Under the pieces are notes generated by a model. The model had not been told where the DNA came from. It ran no database searches and was given only the letters and a program-made list of their open reading frames with translations. This document shows, in pieces, positions 1-12,026 of a stretch of 64,000 nt of DNA; position 1 is the stretch's first letter, and each line of letters opens with the position of its first letter. Both the position numbers and the translations under genes were made by a program. The stretch covers positions 1 through 64,000 of the forward strand of contig NZ_BAED01000014.1 of assembly GCF_000241345.1 (NCBI RefSeq), in the 5' to 3' direction. Source of the stretch: Gordonia amarae NBRC 15530 (GTDB lineage Bacteria > Actinomycetota > Actinomycetes > Mycobacteriales > Mycobacteriaceae).

Positions 1-6
1 AAACCC

Positions 7-43
7 CTTCGGGCCCCGTCACCCTCGGTGACGGGGCCCGAAG
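7..43. terminator. Strong hairpin, likely terminator of the gene upstream of the window
   Basis: A perfect 17-bp stem with a 3-nt loop (CTC) lies just before the first gene. There is no clear T tract on the plus side; on the minus side the stem is followed by GGGTTT. It probably ends transcription of a gene to the left. Confidence 0.7.
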
Positions 44-97
44 CATTTCCATGCCCTCATGTGGGGCCGGACGTCGAGAAGGCATAGATTAGCAACC

Positions 98-2203
98 ATG
101 AGTGACCGCAGGCCCCACCGTCGCGACGATCGAGGCGGCAATTCCCGAGGCAGGAACTCGCGCAACGGCACCAAACGCTCCGCCGCAGCCACCGAGAGGT
201 CTGACGACCCCGCCCTGCCCGATGATGTGAGCGCCGGCGATCTCGAAGCCTCGGTGCGGCGGGATCTGCTCTCGCTCGACAAGGCCAACGCGGAGAGCGT
301 CGCCCGCCACCTCGTGATGGTGACCCGGCTTCTCGAAGAGGACCCGGCGCTGGCGTTGGAGCACGCCCGAGCCGCGCGTCGTCGCGGTGGCCGGATCGGA
401 CTCGTCCGGGAGACCGCCGGCATCGCCGCCTACAACGCGGGCGAATGGCAGGAAGCGGTGTCGGAGTTGCGCACCGCCAAGCGGATCACCGGTAGCTCGG
501 CCCTGCTGCCGCTGATCGCGGACTCCGAGCGGGGACTCGGTCGTGCCGATCGGGCCATCGAGATCGCCCGCAGCGCCGAAGGGCGCGCGCTGACCGGCGA
601 AGAGGCCACAGAGATGCGGATCGTAGAGGCCGGTGCCCGCATCGACCTCGGCGAACCGGAGAAGGCCCTCGTCACCCTGCAGCTGGAGAATCTGGCGGTA
701 GGGCAGACAGGTACCGGTCCTGCGCGTCTGTTCTATGCCTATGCTTCGGCGCTGTTGGCCGCGGGGCGCCGCGCGGACGCGATCACATGGTTCATGAACG
801 CATCCTCGGCGGACGTCGATGACGTGACCGACGCGGAGCTTCGGCTGGTCGAACTCACCGACCCGGATTTCGACGAGACCGTCGCCCCCGGATCGGGCGC
901 GGAGGAGGAGAACCCGGCCACGTCTGAGCCTATTGCGACACCCGAACCCGCCGCCGCGTCTGAACCAACTGTCACGTCTGTGTCCGCTGTTGATGCTGTT
1001 GTGGCCGAGGAGGAAAAGGTCAGGGAGCCGGCCGACGACGTGGTTGCCGACGAGCCGGTGGCAGTTGCGGCCCCTGAGGAACTGGAAACCGCGACCGAAC
1101 CACAGGTGGAGCCCGCGCCTGAACCGGAAGCGCCCACCGTCGACGAGATCCCGGAGCGCGATGGTACGGAGGTCCCGAAGGTACGTGAACCCGAGGCCGG
1201 CACGATCATGGCGTCGTACGAGGCGTTGCTGCTCGACCTCGACGGCACCGTCTTCGGCGGTCACGCGCCGATCATCGGTGCTCGCGAAACTCTCGACCGA
1301 GCCGAGATCCCGCAGTTCTTCGTGACCAACAACGCCAGTCGCCGGCCCACCGACGTGGCCGATCACCTCAACGAACTCGGCTTCGAGGCGGGACCCGAGC
1401 AGGTCGTGACGAGTGCGCAGAGTGGTGCGCAGCTGCTCGCCGAACACCTGGAACCGGGATCTCGCGCCCTTGTCGTGGGGTCGGAGGGCCTTGCGCAGGA
1501 GGTCCGCGAGGTGGGGATCGGTGTCGCCCGTAGCGCCGACGACAAGCCCGACGCGGTCATCCAAGGGTATTCAGCACACATCGGTTGGGCGGAGCTGTCG
1601 GAGGCGGCCCTCGCGATCCGGGCCGGGGCACTGTGGGTGGCCACCAACATCGATGCCACCTTGCCGTCGGAACGCGGGCTGCTGGTGGGCAACGGCTCGC
1701 TGGTCGCCGCGGTCGCCAATGCGACCGGGCAGACTCCGCTGGTCGCGGGCAAACCCGCCGCGCCGCTGATGGTCGACGCGATCCGCCGTAGCGGCGTGAA
1801 CAAGCCGCTCGTGGTGGGTGACCGTCTCGACACCGACATCGAAGGGGCGCACACTGTCGGACTCGACAGCGTGCTCGTGCTCACCGGCGTCAGCACCGCC
1901 CGGGATCTCCTGGCGGCACCGCCCGAACAGCGTCCTACGTACGTGGTTGCCGACCTGCGTGGGCTGTATTTGTCGGCCGACCTGGTCCGGATCGCCCCGC
2001 ACGACGGTTGGCAGATCGAGATCGACGGTGATGCGGTTTCCGTCGCGACCACGGGCGCCCCCGCGGAGAGCCTGTTGCCGGCGCTGGCGGCCGCGGTGTG
2101 GGCGTCGAGCGAAACCATCGACCACGGGGTGCTCACCGTCACCGGCGCCGACGACACGGTGGGCGCGTTGCTCGCTCAGCTCGGGCTGGCCGGTGTGGGC
2201 TAA
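98..2203 (+). CDS. Fusion protein: N-terminal TPR-like domain plus C-terminal HAD-IIA (NagD-type) phosphatase
   Basis: The first about 250 residues form alpha-helical TPR-like repeats. A Pro/Glu/Ala-rich acidic linker spans about residues 260-365. The rest is a HAD-IIA hydrolase: DLDGT nucleophile motif at about 380-384, TNNAS motif II, Lys in VAGKP (motif III) and GDRLDTD (motif IV). In M. tuberculosis these are separate genes, Rv1691 (TPR-like) and Rv1692 (glycerol-3-phosphate phosphatase), in the same place before tlyA. The HAD half probably dephosphorylates glycerol-3-phosphate or a similar small phosphate ester in the cytosol. I start at ATG 98; an in-frame ATG at 59 would add 13 residues (many Arg and His) that do not look conserved. 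An in-frame ATG at 1208 opens the HAD half and could be an internal start. Confidence 0.88.
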   Translation: MSDRRPHRRDDRGGNSRGRNSRNGTKRSAAATERSDDPALPDDVSAGDLEASVRRDLLSLDKANAESVARHLVMVTRLLEEDPALALEHARAARRRGGRIGLVRETAGIAAYNAGEWQEAVSELRTAKRITGSSALLPLIADSERGLGRADRAIEIARSAEGRALTGEEATEMRIVEAGARIDLGEPEKALVTLQLENLAVGQTGTGPARLFYAYASALLAAGRRADAITWFMNASSADVDDVTDAELRLVELTDPDFDETVAPGSGAEEENPATSEPIATPEPAAASEPTVTSVSAVDAVVAEEEKVREPADDVVADEPVAVAAPEELETATEPQVEPAPEPEAPTVDEIPERDGTEVPKVREPEAGTIMASYEALLLDLDGTVFGGHAPIIGARETLDRAEIPQFFVTNNASRRPTDVADHLNELGFEAGPEQVVTSAQSGAQLLAEHLEPGSRALVVGSEGLAQEVREVGIGVARSADDKPDAVIQGYSAHIGWAELSEAALAIRAGALWVATNIDATLPSERGLLVGNGSLVAAVANATGQTPLVAGKPAAPLMVDAIRRSGVNKPLVVGDRLDTDIEGAHTVGLDSVLVLTGVSTARDLLAAPPEQRPTYVVADLRGLYLSADLVRIAPHDGWQIEIDGDAVSVATTGAPAESLLPALAAAVWASSETIDHGVLTVTGADDTVGALLAQLGLAGVG

Positions 2204-2215
2204 CGTGAACTCACG

Positions 2216-2422
2216 ATGACCGAACTCCCTGACTCCTTTGCCGCAGATTCCACCGAGCACGCCGTCGTGGGCACGGTGCGTCACCTGTTGGCACAGGTTG
2301 ACGAGCTGCAACAGGCCGGGAGCGACGGGTTCGACCTTGTCGGGCTCGCAAAGCAGAGCGCGCTGCTCGAACGCGCCCACGACGAACTGACTGAGGCGCT
2401 CGAAGGCGTCGAACGCCCATGA
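2216..2422 (+). CDS. Small conserved protein of the tlyA operon (Rv1693-like)
   Basis: A 68-residue acidic, mostly helical protein. By position, between the HAD phosphatase and tlyA, it matches the small hypothetical gene Rv1693 of M. tuberculosis. It starts 12 bp after the phosphatase stop and ends 11 bp before tlyA, so it is co-transcribed. No catalytic motif is visible and its function is unknown. The middle could form a short coiled coil (HLLAQVDELQQ). Confidence 0.75.
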   Translation: MTELPDSFAADSTEHAVVGTVRHLLAQVDELQQAGSDGFDLVGLAKQSALLERAHDELTEALEGVERP

Positions 2423-2433
2423 GGTGGAGCTGA

Positions 2434-3345
2434 ATGGCCGCGCGTGCCCGACTGGACGCCGAACTCGTGCGCCGCGGCCTGGCCCGCTCGCGCGAGCAGG
2501 CGCGTGAGTTCATCGAGGCCGGCACGGTCAAGGTCAACGGGGTGGTCGCGGCCAAACCCGCCACCAATGTCGCCCGGGACACCCCGATCGTCGTCGTCGA
2601 CGCGCCGTCCGACGATTGGGCCTCCCGCGGAGCGCACAAACTGGTCGGGGCCCTCGACGCGTTCGCGGACTCGGGGCTGACCGTAGCCGGCCGGCGCTGT
2701 CTCGATGCCGGGGCCTCGACGGGCGGCTTCACCGATGTGCTGTTGCGGCGTGACGCCCGTCAGGTGGTGGCCGTGGACGTCGGCTACGGCCAGCTCATCT
2801 GGCGGCTGCAGAACGACGAGCGGGTGGACGTGCACGACAGAACCAACGTGCGCAGTCTGTCGCCCGACCAGATCGGTGGCCGCGTCGACCTGGTGGTGGC
2901 CGACCTGTCGTTCATCTCCCTGTCGCTGGTGCTCGCGGCCCTCGCCGACTGCGTCGAACCGGGCGGTGACCTGTTGCCGATGGTCAAACCGCAGTTCCAG
3001 GTGGGGAAGGACCGGGTCGGTGCCGGTGGTGTGGTGCGCGATCCCGCCCTGCGGATCGAGGCGGTCGCGGAGGTTGCCGGTGACGCCGCGGCGCTCGGAC
3101 TCGAGACCAGGGGCGTCGTTGCCAGCCCGTTGCCCGGACCCGCGGGGAATGTCGAGTACTTCATCTGGCTGCACAAACCGGAGACCCGCCCATCTGAGCC
3201 GGCCGATTCGGAGTCAACCCGCTCCACGTACATGTCGTCGGCGACAGATAAGGTCGATGACCGGAGCGCTCCGGTGAGCGCGCTGCCCGTCGAGCCTGAG
3301 ATCATGGCCATGATCACGGCCGCGGTCGAAGCCGGTCCTCGCTGA
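2434..3345 (+). CDS. tlyA: TlyA family rRNA (cytidine-2'-O)-methyltransferase
   Basis: TlyA methylates the 2'-hydroxyl of cytidines in 16S and 23S rRNA; in mycobacteria this is needed for capreomycin/viomycin action. Residues 1-60 are an S4 RNA-binding domain ([17 protein letters not shown]). The following FtsJ/RrmJ-type SAM methyltransferase shows the SAM motif [14 protein letters not shown], the K-D-K type residues (W-A-S-R-G-A-H-K, then VVADLSFIS) and MVKPQFQ. At 303 residues it is about 35 longer than the family norm, through a Ser/Glu-rich C-terminal tail from about residue 250. A GGTGGAG-type ribosome site sits a few bases before the ATG. Confidence 0.95.
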   Translation: MAARARLDAELVRRGLARSREQAREFIEAGTVKVNGVVAAKPATNVARDTPIVVVDAPSDDWASRGAHKLVGALDAFADSGLTVAGRRCLDAGASTGGFTDVLLRRDARQVVAVDVGYGQLIWRLQNDERVDVHDRTNVRSLSPDQIGGRVDLVVADLSFISLSLVLAALADCVEPGGDLLPMVKPQFQVGKDRVGAGGVVRDPALRIEAVAEVAGDAAALGLETRGVVASPLPGPAGNVEYFIWLHKPETRPSEPADSESTRSTYMSSATDKVDDRSAPVSALPVEPEIMAMITAAVEAGPR

Positions 3346-3448
3346 TCGAGACCCGCGCGAGGCCGCGGACCACGCCGGGCGTGGGCCGATCTTCGACGGC
3401 CGGACAGGCCGCGAGCAACCGCACGGAGCGGTGAACGGAAGGACAGCA

Positions 3449-4459
3449 GTGGACGGTGACAGGCGCGGTGGTAACCATCGGGAATTCCTGGTGGTCGCAC
3501 ACACGGGACGCGCGATCGTCACCGAAACCACGGCCGCGATCGCCCGCCACTGCGCCGCCGGTGGGGTGACGCTGCGGGTGATCGACCACGACACCCGCAG
3601 TTTCGTGCCCGGTGTCGACTTTCCGACGGGCGTCGTCGAACTCGGACCGGAACTGCCCGAAAGCTACCCGGTCGATCCCGCGGATCTGCGCGAGGCCGGG
3701 GCGGAGGTCGAGGTGACCAGCGGCGATGCGGGTGCGGCAGCCGGATGCGAGGTCGTGATCGTCCTCGGCGGCGACGGCACCTTCCTGCGGGCCGCCGAGC
3801 TGGCCTACGGCGCCGACGTCCCCGTCCTCGGGATCAACCTCGGCAGGATCGGTTTTCTCGCCGAAGCCGAGGCCAACCGCATCGACGAGGTGATGACCCA
3901 ACTGGTCAATCGCGACTACCGCGTCGAGGACCGGATGACGCTCGATGTCACCCTCACCGATCCCGCACATCCGGAGCAGATCCTGGGGCAGAGCTGGGCG
4001 CTCAACGAGGTCGCGCTGCAGAACCGGACCAATCACGGCGTCCTGGAATTGGTCACCGAGGTCGACGGCCGCCCGGTATCCGCGTTCGGGGCCGACGGTG
4101 TGCTGGTTGCGACACCTACCGGATCCACCGCGTACGCGTTCTCCGCCGGTGGTCCGGTGATGTGGCCCGATCTGGAGGCGATCCTGGTGGTGCCGAACAA
4201 CGCGCATGCCCTGTTCGCCCGGCCGATGGTCACCAGCCCGCGATCGCGGATCGCGCTGGAGATCGACAGCGGCGGCCGGTCCGCCATCGTCCTCTGCGAC
4301 GGCCGCAGGCAGATGCAGGTTCCGCCCGGGGCACGGATCGAGATCGTGCGCAGCGCCAGATCGCTGAAGTGGGTGCGCATCGATTCCGAGCCGTTCGCGG
4401 ACCGTCTGGTCACAAAGTTCAAACTGCCGGTCACCGGCTGGCGAGGGGGACGAGGATAG
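3449..4459 (+). CDS. nadK: NAD kinase
   Basis: Phosphorylates NAD to NADP with ATP or polyphosphate. The GGDGT nucleotide-binding motif is in [17 protein letters not shown], and the second conserved motif is [15 protein letters not shown] chose GTG 3449 because GGAAGGA lies 6-7 bases before it; a GTG at 3431 would add six residues but lacks such a site. The product is about 336 residues, normal for actinobacterial NadK with its long N-terminus. It lies 103 bp after tlyA and its stop is 2 bp before recN, as in mycobacteria. Confidence 0.95.
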   Translation: MDGDRRGGNHREFLVVAHTGRAIVTETTAAIARHCAAGGVTLRVIDHDTRSFVPGVDFPTGVVELGPELPESYPVDPADLREAGAEVEVTSGDAGAAAGCEVVIVLGGDGTFLRAAELAYGADVPVLGINLGRIGFLAEAEANRIDEVMTQLVNRDYRVEDRMTLDVTLTDPAHPEQILGQSWALNEVALQNRTNHGVLELVTEVDGRPVSAFGADGVLVATPTGSTAYAFSAGGPVMWPDLEAILVVPNNAHALFARPMVTSPRSRIALEIDSGGRSAIVLCDGRRQMQVPPGARIEIVRSARSLKWVRIDSEPFADRLVTKFKLPVTGWRGGRG

Positions 4460-4461
4460 GC

Positions 4462-6252
4462 ATGCTCGAAGAGCTGACCATCGAAGGCCTCGGCGTGATC
4501 GAGCGCGCGTCGGCCCGGTTGCATCCGGGATTCACCGTGCTCACCGGCGAGACCGGCGCGGGCAAGACGATGATCGTCACGAGCCTGCACCTGCTGTCGG
4601 GGGCCCGGGCCGACGCCGGCCGGGTGCGGACCGGCAGCGCCAAGGCGATCATCGAAGGTCGATTCCGACTGCCCGAGGCGGCCGGGGACGTGGTCGAGTT
4701 GGTGTCGTCGGCCGGTGGGGAGATCGACGACGACGATTCGGTGATCGCGGTGCGCACCGTCACCACCGACGGCCGATCGCGGGCGCACGTCGGCGGCCGT
4801 TCCGTGCCGGTCGGGGTGCTCGGCCAGATCACCACCAGCCTGCTCACCATTCACGGGCAGAACGACCAGCTGCGGCTGCTCAAACCCGAACATCAGCGCA
4901 GTGCGCTCGACACCTTCGCCGGTGCGCCGGCTACCAAGGCGCTCGCCGGCTACCGGTCGGCACGCGAGAGCTGGACCCGGATACTCGACGAACTCGACCA
5001 GCGGCGCAGCAACATGCGCGAACTCGCACAGGAAGCCGACCGGCTCCGGTTCGGCATCGGCGAGATCGACGCCGTGAATCCGTCGCCGGGTGAGGATTCC
5101 GACCTCACGGCCACGATCCGGCGCCTGACAGATCTGGAGATGATCCGCACCACCGCCGCGACCGCGCACGGCATCGTCGCCGACGAGGGACAGTCGGTGA
5201 TCGACGGCCTCGGCCAGGTGCGGTCGTTGCTGGCGTCCTCGACCGACGAGACGCTGCGCGGTCTGCTGCCACGGGTGGCTGAGGCGCTGACCGTGGTCAC
5301 CGACGTGGGAGCCGAGCTGACCGCTTTCCTGTCGGATCTGCCTACTGACGCCGATTCACTCGACCAACTGCTCACCAGGCAGGCCGAGCTGAAGTCACTG
5401 GTCCGCAAGTACGCGCCCGACATCGACGGCGTGATCGAGTGGCGGGACCAGGCGCAGGCCCGGCTCGCCGAGATCGAGGACCCGGCCGGCTCGATCGAAG
5501 AACTCGAGGCCGCGCTTGCCGCGGCCGCCGACAAGGTGGCCCAGAGCGCCACCAAGCTCACCGGGATCCGGGTCAAGGCGGCGGATTCGATGGGCAAGAA
5601 GGTATCCCGGGAACTCGCCGGACTCGCGATGGGGGAATCGGCCATCGTCGTGGCCGTGACCGCCGACAAGGCATCCGCCGACGACCGGCTCGCCGTCGAC
5701 TGCGGGGGTGAACTGCTCCACGCCGGCCCCTACGGCACCGACCGGGTCGAGTTCTCTCTGGTGGCGCACCGCGACGCGCAGCCCCTGCCGATCGCCAGGT
5801 CGGCGTCGGGCGGTGAGCTGTCGCGGGTGATGCTGGCCCTGGAGGTGGTGCTGGCCGAGCCGACGAGCGGATCCATCATGGTGTTCGATGAGGTCGACGC
5901 CGGGGTCGGCGGTGCCGCGGCTGTCGAGATCGGCCGTAGACTGTCGCGCTTGGCGCGGGCGCACCAGGTGATCGTGGTGACCCACCTGCCGCAGGTGGCC
6001 GCGTTCGCCGACAACCACCTGGTCATCGGCAAGCAGGTCCGGTCGGCCGGGACGGGAAAGACCGGCAGGCCCGGCAAGGTCACCAGCACCGTGCGCACCC
6101 TCGACCGCGCCGAACGCGTGGCGGAACTGGCGCGGATGCTCGCCGGACTCGGCGACTCGGACACGGGCCGGGCGCACGCCGAGGAACTGCTCGCGACGGC
6201 TGAGGCCGAGCGGGCAGCCGACGGCGAGGGCGGGCAGGAACGCGCCGGATAG
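4462..6252 (+). CDS. recN: DNA repair protein RecN
   Basis: SMC-like ATPase acting early in double-strand break repair. The 596-residue product has Walker A GETGAGKT (29-36), a long coiled-coil middle (about 150-360), the ABC signature region (SASGGELSRVMLALEVVL) and Walker B MVFDEVDAGVGG, then the H-loop (VTHLPQVAAFADNHL). The frame is open far upstream through nadK; the ATG at 4462, two bases after the nadK stop, gives the family N-terminus MLEELTIEGLG. A C-terminal Gly/Glu-rich tail follows. Confidence 0.96.
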   Translation: MLEELTIEGLGVIERASARLHPGFTVLTGETGAGKTMIVTSLHLLSGARADAGRVRTGSAKAIIEGRFRLPEAAGDVVELVSSAGGEIDDDDSVIAVRTVTTDGRSRAHVGGRSVPVGVLGQITTSLLTIHGQNDQLRLLKPEHQRSALDTFAGAPATKALAGYRSARESWTRILDELDQRRSNMRELAQEADRLRFGIGEIDAVNPSPGEDSDLTATIRRLTDLEMIRTTAATAHGIVADEGQSVIDGLGQVRSLLASSTDETLRGLLPRVAEALTVVTDVGAELTAFLSDLPTDADSLDQLLTRQAELKSLVRKYAPDIDGVIEWRDQAQARLAEIEDPAGSIEELEAALAAAADKVAQSATKLTGIRVKAADSMGKKVSRELAGLAMGESAIVVAVTADKASADDRLAVDCGGELLHAGPYGTDRVEFSLVAHRDAQPLPIARSASGGELSRVMLALEVVLAEPTSGSIMVFDEVDAGVGGAAAVEIGRRLSRLARAHQVIVVTHLPQVAAFADNHLVIGKQVRSAGTGKTGRPGKVTSTVRTLDRAERVAELARMLAGLGDSDTGRAHAEELLATAEAERAADGEGGQERAG

Positions 6253-6277
6253 CACCCACGACATATCGGCCACAGCG

Positions 6278-6289
6278 CAACAGATGTTG
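6278..6289. promoter_or_regulatory. CAACA-GA-TGTTG inverted repeat in the steA upstream region
   Basis: Perfect 5-bp arms around two bases, at the start of an unusually AT-rich stretch (6278-6316) between recN and steA. It could be a regulator site for the steA-mctB operon. Short, so it may be chance. Confidence 0.3.
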
Positions 6290-6334
6290 TTGATGTGACA
6301 AAAGTTGTAGAAGTTACGGCGCGCCTCCCCGGAT

Positions 6335-6376
6335 GACACGCCGTGCGGGGCAATCGACACGCCGTGCGGGGCAATC
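6335..6376. repeat. Perfect 21-bp tandem duplication before steA
   Basis: Two identical 21-bp units (6335-6355 and 6356-6376) abut without a gap. The second runs into a small hairpin, GGGCAA-TCA-TTGCCC (6369-6383), that ends two bases before the steA ATG. No Shine-Dalgarno sequence is visible there, so the hairpin occupies the place of the ribosome site. Confidence 0.8.
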
Positions 6377-6385
6377 ATTGCCCAC

Positions 6386-7573
6386 ATGAAGATGCCTGCT
6401 CTGCTCACGCGACCCACAGATGCTCTTCCTGGTGTGACCGGAATCGCCAGGATCGACACGAACACCCGGCGGCTGCTCAGCCGCGTCGGCCCCGGCGATA
6501 TCGCCATCCTTGACGAGGTCGACCTCGACCGCGCCACCGCCGACCGCCTCGTCGCGGCCGGAGTCGTGGCGGTGGTCAACGCCTCCGAATCCATCAGCGG
6601 GCGTTACCCGAACCTCGGACCCGAGGTGTTGGTGGCGTCCGGGATCGTGCTGCTCGACAACACCGGTCCCGAGGTGTTCAAACGGGTCAAGGACGGCGCC
6701 AAACTCCGCGTCGACGACGACCACCTGTACATCGGCGACAAACGGCTGGCGCACGGCACCCAGCTCGATGAGACCGAGATCGCCGACATGATGATCGACG
6801 CGAAGTCGGGAATGGTCGACCACCTGGAGGCCTTCTCGGGCAACACCATTGAGTTCATCCGCAGCGAATCGCCGCTGCTGATCGACGGGGTGGGTGTCCC
6901 CGAGATCGATGTGGACCTCATGGGCCGGCACGTGGTCGTCGTCGCCGACGGACCCGACCACGCCGCGGACCTGCGCTCGCTCAAGCCGTTCATCAAGGAG
7001 TATCAACCGGTGCTCATCGGCGTCGGCGTGGGTGCCGACGCACTGGTCAAGGCGGGTTACAAGCCGGCGATCATCGTCGCCGACCCCGACGAACTCAAAA
7101 CCCAGACGCTCAAGTCGGGTGCGCAATTGGTGCTCCCCGCCGACACCGACGGTCACGCACCCGGTCTGGAGCGCATTCAGGATCTCGGCATCGGTGCCAC
7201 CACGTTCCCCGCGATCGGCTCGGCCGCCGACCTGGGGCTGTTGCTGGCCGACCACCACGGCGCCGACCTGATCGTCACCGCGGGCTGCGGCGGTGACCTC
7301 GACGACTTCTTCGACCGTTCGCGGCGGGAGAGCAACCCGTCGACGTTCCTGACCCGGATGAAGCTCGGCGCAAAGCTCGTCGACGCGAAAGCCGTTGCGA
7401 CGCTGTACCGCAGCCGTGTGTCGGGCACCGCGATCGCGTTCGTGGTGCTGGCAGCGCTCATCGCGATCATCGCCGCCGTCGTCCTGTCCAGTGCGGGCGG
7501 CGAGGTCTGGGACTGGACCGTCGCGCAGTGGGACCAACTGGTCGAGTGGGCGCGAGGGGTCTGGAACCGCTAG
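6386..7573 (+). CDS. steA: SteA, putative cytokinetic ring protein (Rv1697-like)
   Basis: A 395-residue protein with the thiamin-pyrophosphokinase-like fold of the SteA/Rv1697 family (GDIAILDEVDLDRATADRL near the N-terminus, DADELKTQT-like region near 235) and one C-terminal membrane helix (about 347-370, AIAFVVLAALIAIIAAVVL) followed by a Trp-rich tail. In Corynebacterium SteA and its partner SteB act at the division septum in cell separation. It is followed after 3 bp by the SteB/MctB gene, as in all relatives. No ribosome site is visible; see the hairpin before the ATG. Confidence 0.92.
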   Translation: MKMPALLTRPTDALPGVTGIARIDTNTRRLLSRVGPGDIAILDEVDLDRATADRLVAAGVVAVVNASESISGRYPNLGPEVLVASGIVLLDNTGPEVFKRVKDGAKLRVDDDHLYIGDKRLAHGTQLDETEIADMMIDAKSGMVDHLEAFSGNTIEFIRSESPLLIDGVGVPEIDVDLMGRHVVVVADGPDHAADLRSLKPFIKEYQPVLIGVGVGADALVKAGYKPAIIVADPDELKTQTLKSGAQLVLPADTDGHAPGLERIQDLGIGATTFPAIGSAADLGLLLADHHGADLIVTAGCGGDLDDFFDRSRRESNPSTFLTRMKLGAKLVDAKAVATLYRSRVSGTAIAFVVLAALIAIIAAVVLSSAGGEVWDWTVAQWDQLVEWARGVWNR

Positions 7574-7576
7574 CGC

Positions 7577-8497
7577 ATGATCTCACTGCGTCAGCACGCG
7601 ATCTCCCTGGTTGCGGTGTTCCTCGCACTCGCGCTCGGACTGTTCCTCGGGTCGGGTTTCGTCGGTGACCAGGTCAACTCGCTGACCGGCACCAAACGTG
7701 ACCGGATCGGGGACCTCGAGGACGAACGCGACCAACTGAACGAGAAGCTCAACTCCGCCGACAGCTTCGACCGGGCGATGGCCAAACGCCTCATCACCGG
7801 GACCCTCAAAGGTCATTCGGTGCTGGTGGTGACCGTCCCGGGTGTCGTCGATTCCGACGTCGACGCGCTCAAGGAGTCGGTGTCGGCGGCGGGTGCCTCG
7901 TTCGCGGGTCAGATCCAGATCTCCGACCAGCTCGTCGGCGACACCGAGGCGGCCAAGCTGCGCTCCATCGTCGATCAGACGATCCCCGCGGGTGCCCAGC
8001 TGCGCGCCGACTTCGTCGACTCGGGGTCGCGGGTCGGTGACCTGCTGGGCACACTGACCTTGCATTCGGCCGACACCCGCGCGGTTGCGACAAGCGATTC
8101 GCGCACGGGGCTGGAGGTGCTCCGGGAAGCGGGTTTCATCAGCTACGTCGACAACGCGATCACACCGGCCGATCTGGTGCTGGTGATCTCCGGCGGCGTC
8201 TACGACAAGGATTCCGGGGCCAAGGGGCAACTGGTCGGCAGGCTCGCCGCCGCCATGGCCGCACGCGGACAGGGCGGGGCGCTCGTCGGGCGCATCGGCT
8301 CGGCGAGGGGCGGATCGCCCATCGCGATCGTGCGTTCGGATCCTGCCCTGGGCAACGCGATCTCGACCGTCGACAATGCCGACGTCCCGACCGGGCAGAT
8401 CACCACGGTCCTCGCACTGGCGGAGGAGGGAAAGGCGCGCACCGGCGCGTACGGCACCGGCCCGGGTGCGGTCGCGATCACCGTCGGCGCCCGATAG
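7577..8497 (+). CDS. mctB: SteB/MctB-family membrane protein (Rv1698-like)
   Basis: A 306-residue protein with a single N-terminal membrane anchor (residues 8-28, AISLVAVFLALALGLFLGSG), a coiled coil at about 38-60 and a large outside domain. The family (PF11382) includes M. tuberculosis MctB, linked to copper tolerance and outer-membrane channel activity, and C. glutamicum SteB, which works with SteA. Three bases separate it from steA. Which of the two roles applies here cannot be told from sequence. Confidence 0.9.
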   Translation: MISLRQHAISLVAVFLALALGLFLGSGFVGDQVNSLTGTKRDRIGDLEDERDQLNEKLNSADSFDRAMAKRLITGTLKGHSVLVVTVPGVVDSDVDALKESVSAAGASFAGQIQISDQLVGDTEAAKLRSIVDQTIPAGAQLRADFVDSGSRVGDLLGTLTLHSADTRAVATSDSRTGLEVLREAGFISYVDNAITPADLVLVISGGVYDKDSGAKGQLVGRLAAAMAARGQGGALVGRIGSARGGSPIAIVRSDPALGNAISTVDNADVPTGQITTVLALAEEGKARTGAYGTGPGAVAITVGAR

Positions 8498-8507
8498 CGA
8501 CGGCCGT

Positions 8508-8532
8508 CGCACCGGTGCGATTCGCCGGTGCG
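8508..8532. terminator. Possible terminator after steA-mctB
   Basis: CGCACCGG and CCGGTGCG form an 8-bp stem with a 9-nt loop, ten bases after the mctB stop and before the separate pyrG promoter region. No T run follows. Confidence 0.35.
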
Positions 8533-8625
8533 GGCCGCGCCACGCCGCGCTGTCGCCGAGTGGAGCCCGGGGGTCCGTACTGGTGCTACTGTGAAGTCCC
8601 GTAGGTAAGCAGGTTTCGAGCCTGA

Positions 8626-11039
<2,414 letters not shown>

Positions 11040-11044
11040 CGGCC

Positions 11045-11974
11045 ATGAGCCTGACCGACGATGTGGGCCGCTACCTCGATCACCTGACGGTCGAGCGGGG
11101 TGCGGCGGCCAACACCGTCAGTTCCTACCGGCGCGATCTCACCCGCTATGCCGGCTACCTCACGGACAGGCGGATCGACCGGCTGCCGGACGTCACCTGC
11201 GAGGACGTGCGGGAGTTCCTCGTGGAGCTACGCCGCGGCGACTCCGAGCGTTCGGTGGCGCCGCTCGCCGACAGTTCCATCGCCCGCACGTTGGTGGCGG
11301 TCCGTGGGCTGCACAAATTCGCTGTCGCCGAGGGCTGGGTGGAGGTCGACGTCGCTCACGAGGTCACCCCGCCCCGCGCGCCCCGCAGGCTGCCCAAGTC
11401 GCTGCCCATCGATCAGGTTGCGGCGATCCTCGATGCCGTCGGCGCCGACGACACCCCGCGCTCACTGCGCGACCGGGCGCTGCTGGAATTGCTCTACAGC
11501 TGCGGGGCCCGGATCTCCGAGGCGATCGGGCTCGATATCGACGACCTCGACACCGACTCCAAGGCCGTCCGGCTGCGGGGCAAAGGCGGCAAGGAACGCA
11601 TCGTGCCGATCGGCGGGCCGGCAGCCGATGCGCTCGACGCCTACCTGGTGCGGGGACGTCCGGCGCTGGCCGCGGGTTCTCGCGGGTCCGTCGGTCCCGG
11701 GGTGTTCCTCAACGCACGCGGTGGGCGGCTGTCACGGCAGAGCGCCTGGCAGGTGCTCGCGTCGGCGGCGGAGCGGGCGGGGATCGGCGAAACGGTATCG
11801 CCGCACACACTGCGGCACAGCTTCGCGACCCACCTGCTCGACGGGGGTGCCGATGTGCGGGTGGTGCAGGAGTTGCTCGGTCACGCCTCGGTCACCACCA
11901 CGCAGGTGTACACGCTGGTGACGGTCAACACGATGCGCGAGGTGTATGCGACGGCACATCCCCGGGCCCGGTGA
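11045..11974 (+). CDS. xerD: Site-specific tyrosine recombinase XerD
   Basis: Resolves chromosome dimers at dif together with XerC. The N-terminal SAM-like core-binding domain (1-100) is followed by the catalytic domain with R156, H254-x-x-R257, H280 and Tyr289. Its position after the nudix gene and before parA/scpAB is the housekeeping XerD locus, so this is not a mobile-element integrase. Length (309) is normal. Confidence 0.95.
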   Translation: MSLTDDVGRYLDHLTVERGAAANTVSSYRRDLTRYAGYLTDRRIDRLPDVTCEDVREFLVELRRGDSERSVAPLADSSIARTLVAVRGLHKFAVAEGWVEVDVAHEVTPPRAPRRLPKSLPIDQVAAILDAVGADDTPRSLRDRALLELLYSCGARISEAIGLDIDDLDTDSKAVRLRGKGGKERIVPIGGPAADALDAYLVRGRPALAAGSRGSVGPGVFLNARGGRLSRQSAWQVLASAAERAGIGETVSPHTLRHSFATHLLDGGADVRVVQELLGHASVTTTQVYTLVTVNTMREVYATAHPRAR

Positions 11975-12026
11975 TCTGTGACCGGGGATCACGACGGTTG
12001 TCGGCGATGCGCGATGATCGAACGTC

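Noticed and set aside
3745..4461. Open frame upstream of RecN in the plus strand
   Set aside because: It is the Arg-rich shadow of nadK; RecN starts at the ATG two bases after the nadK stop.
6278..6385. Possible CRISPR-like or riboswitch element before steA
   Set aside because: Only two 21-bp units abut with no spacers and no conserved riboswitch core.
11045..11974. Tyrosine recombinase as sign of an integrated phage
   Set aside because: Its place in the nudix-parA-scpAB run and its length show it is the chromosomal XerD.
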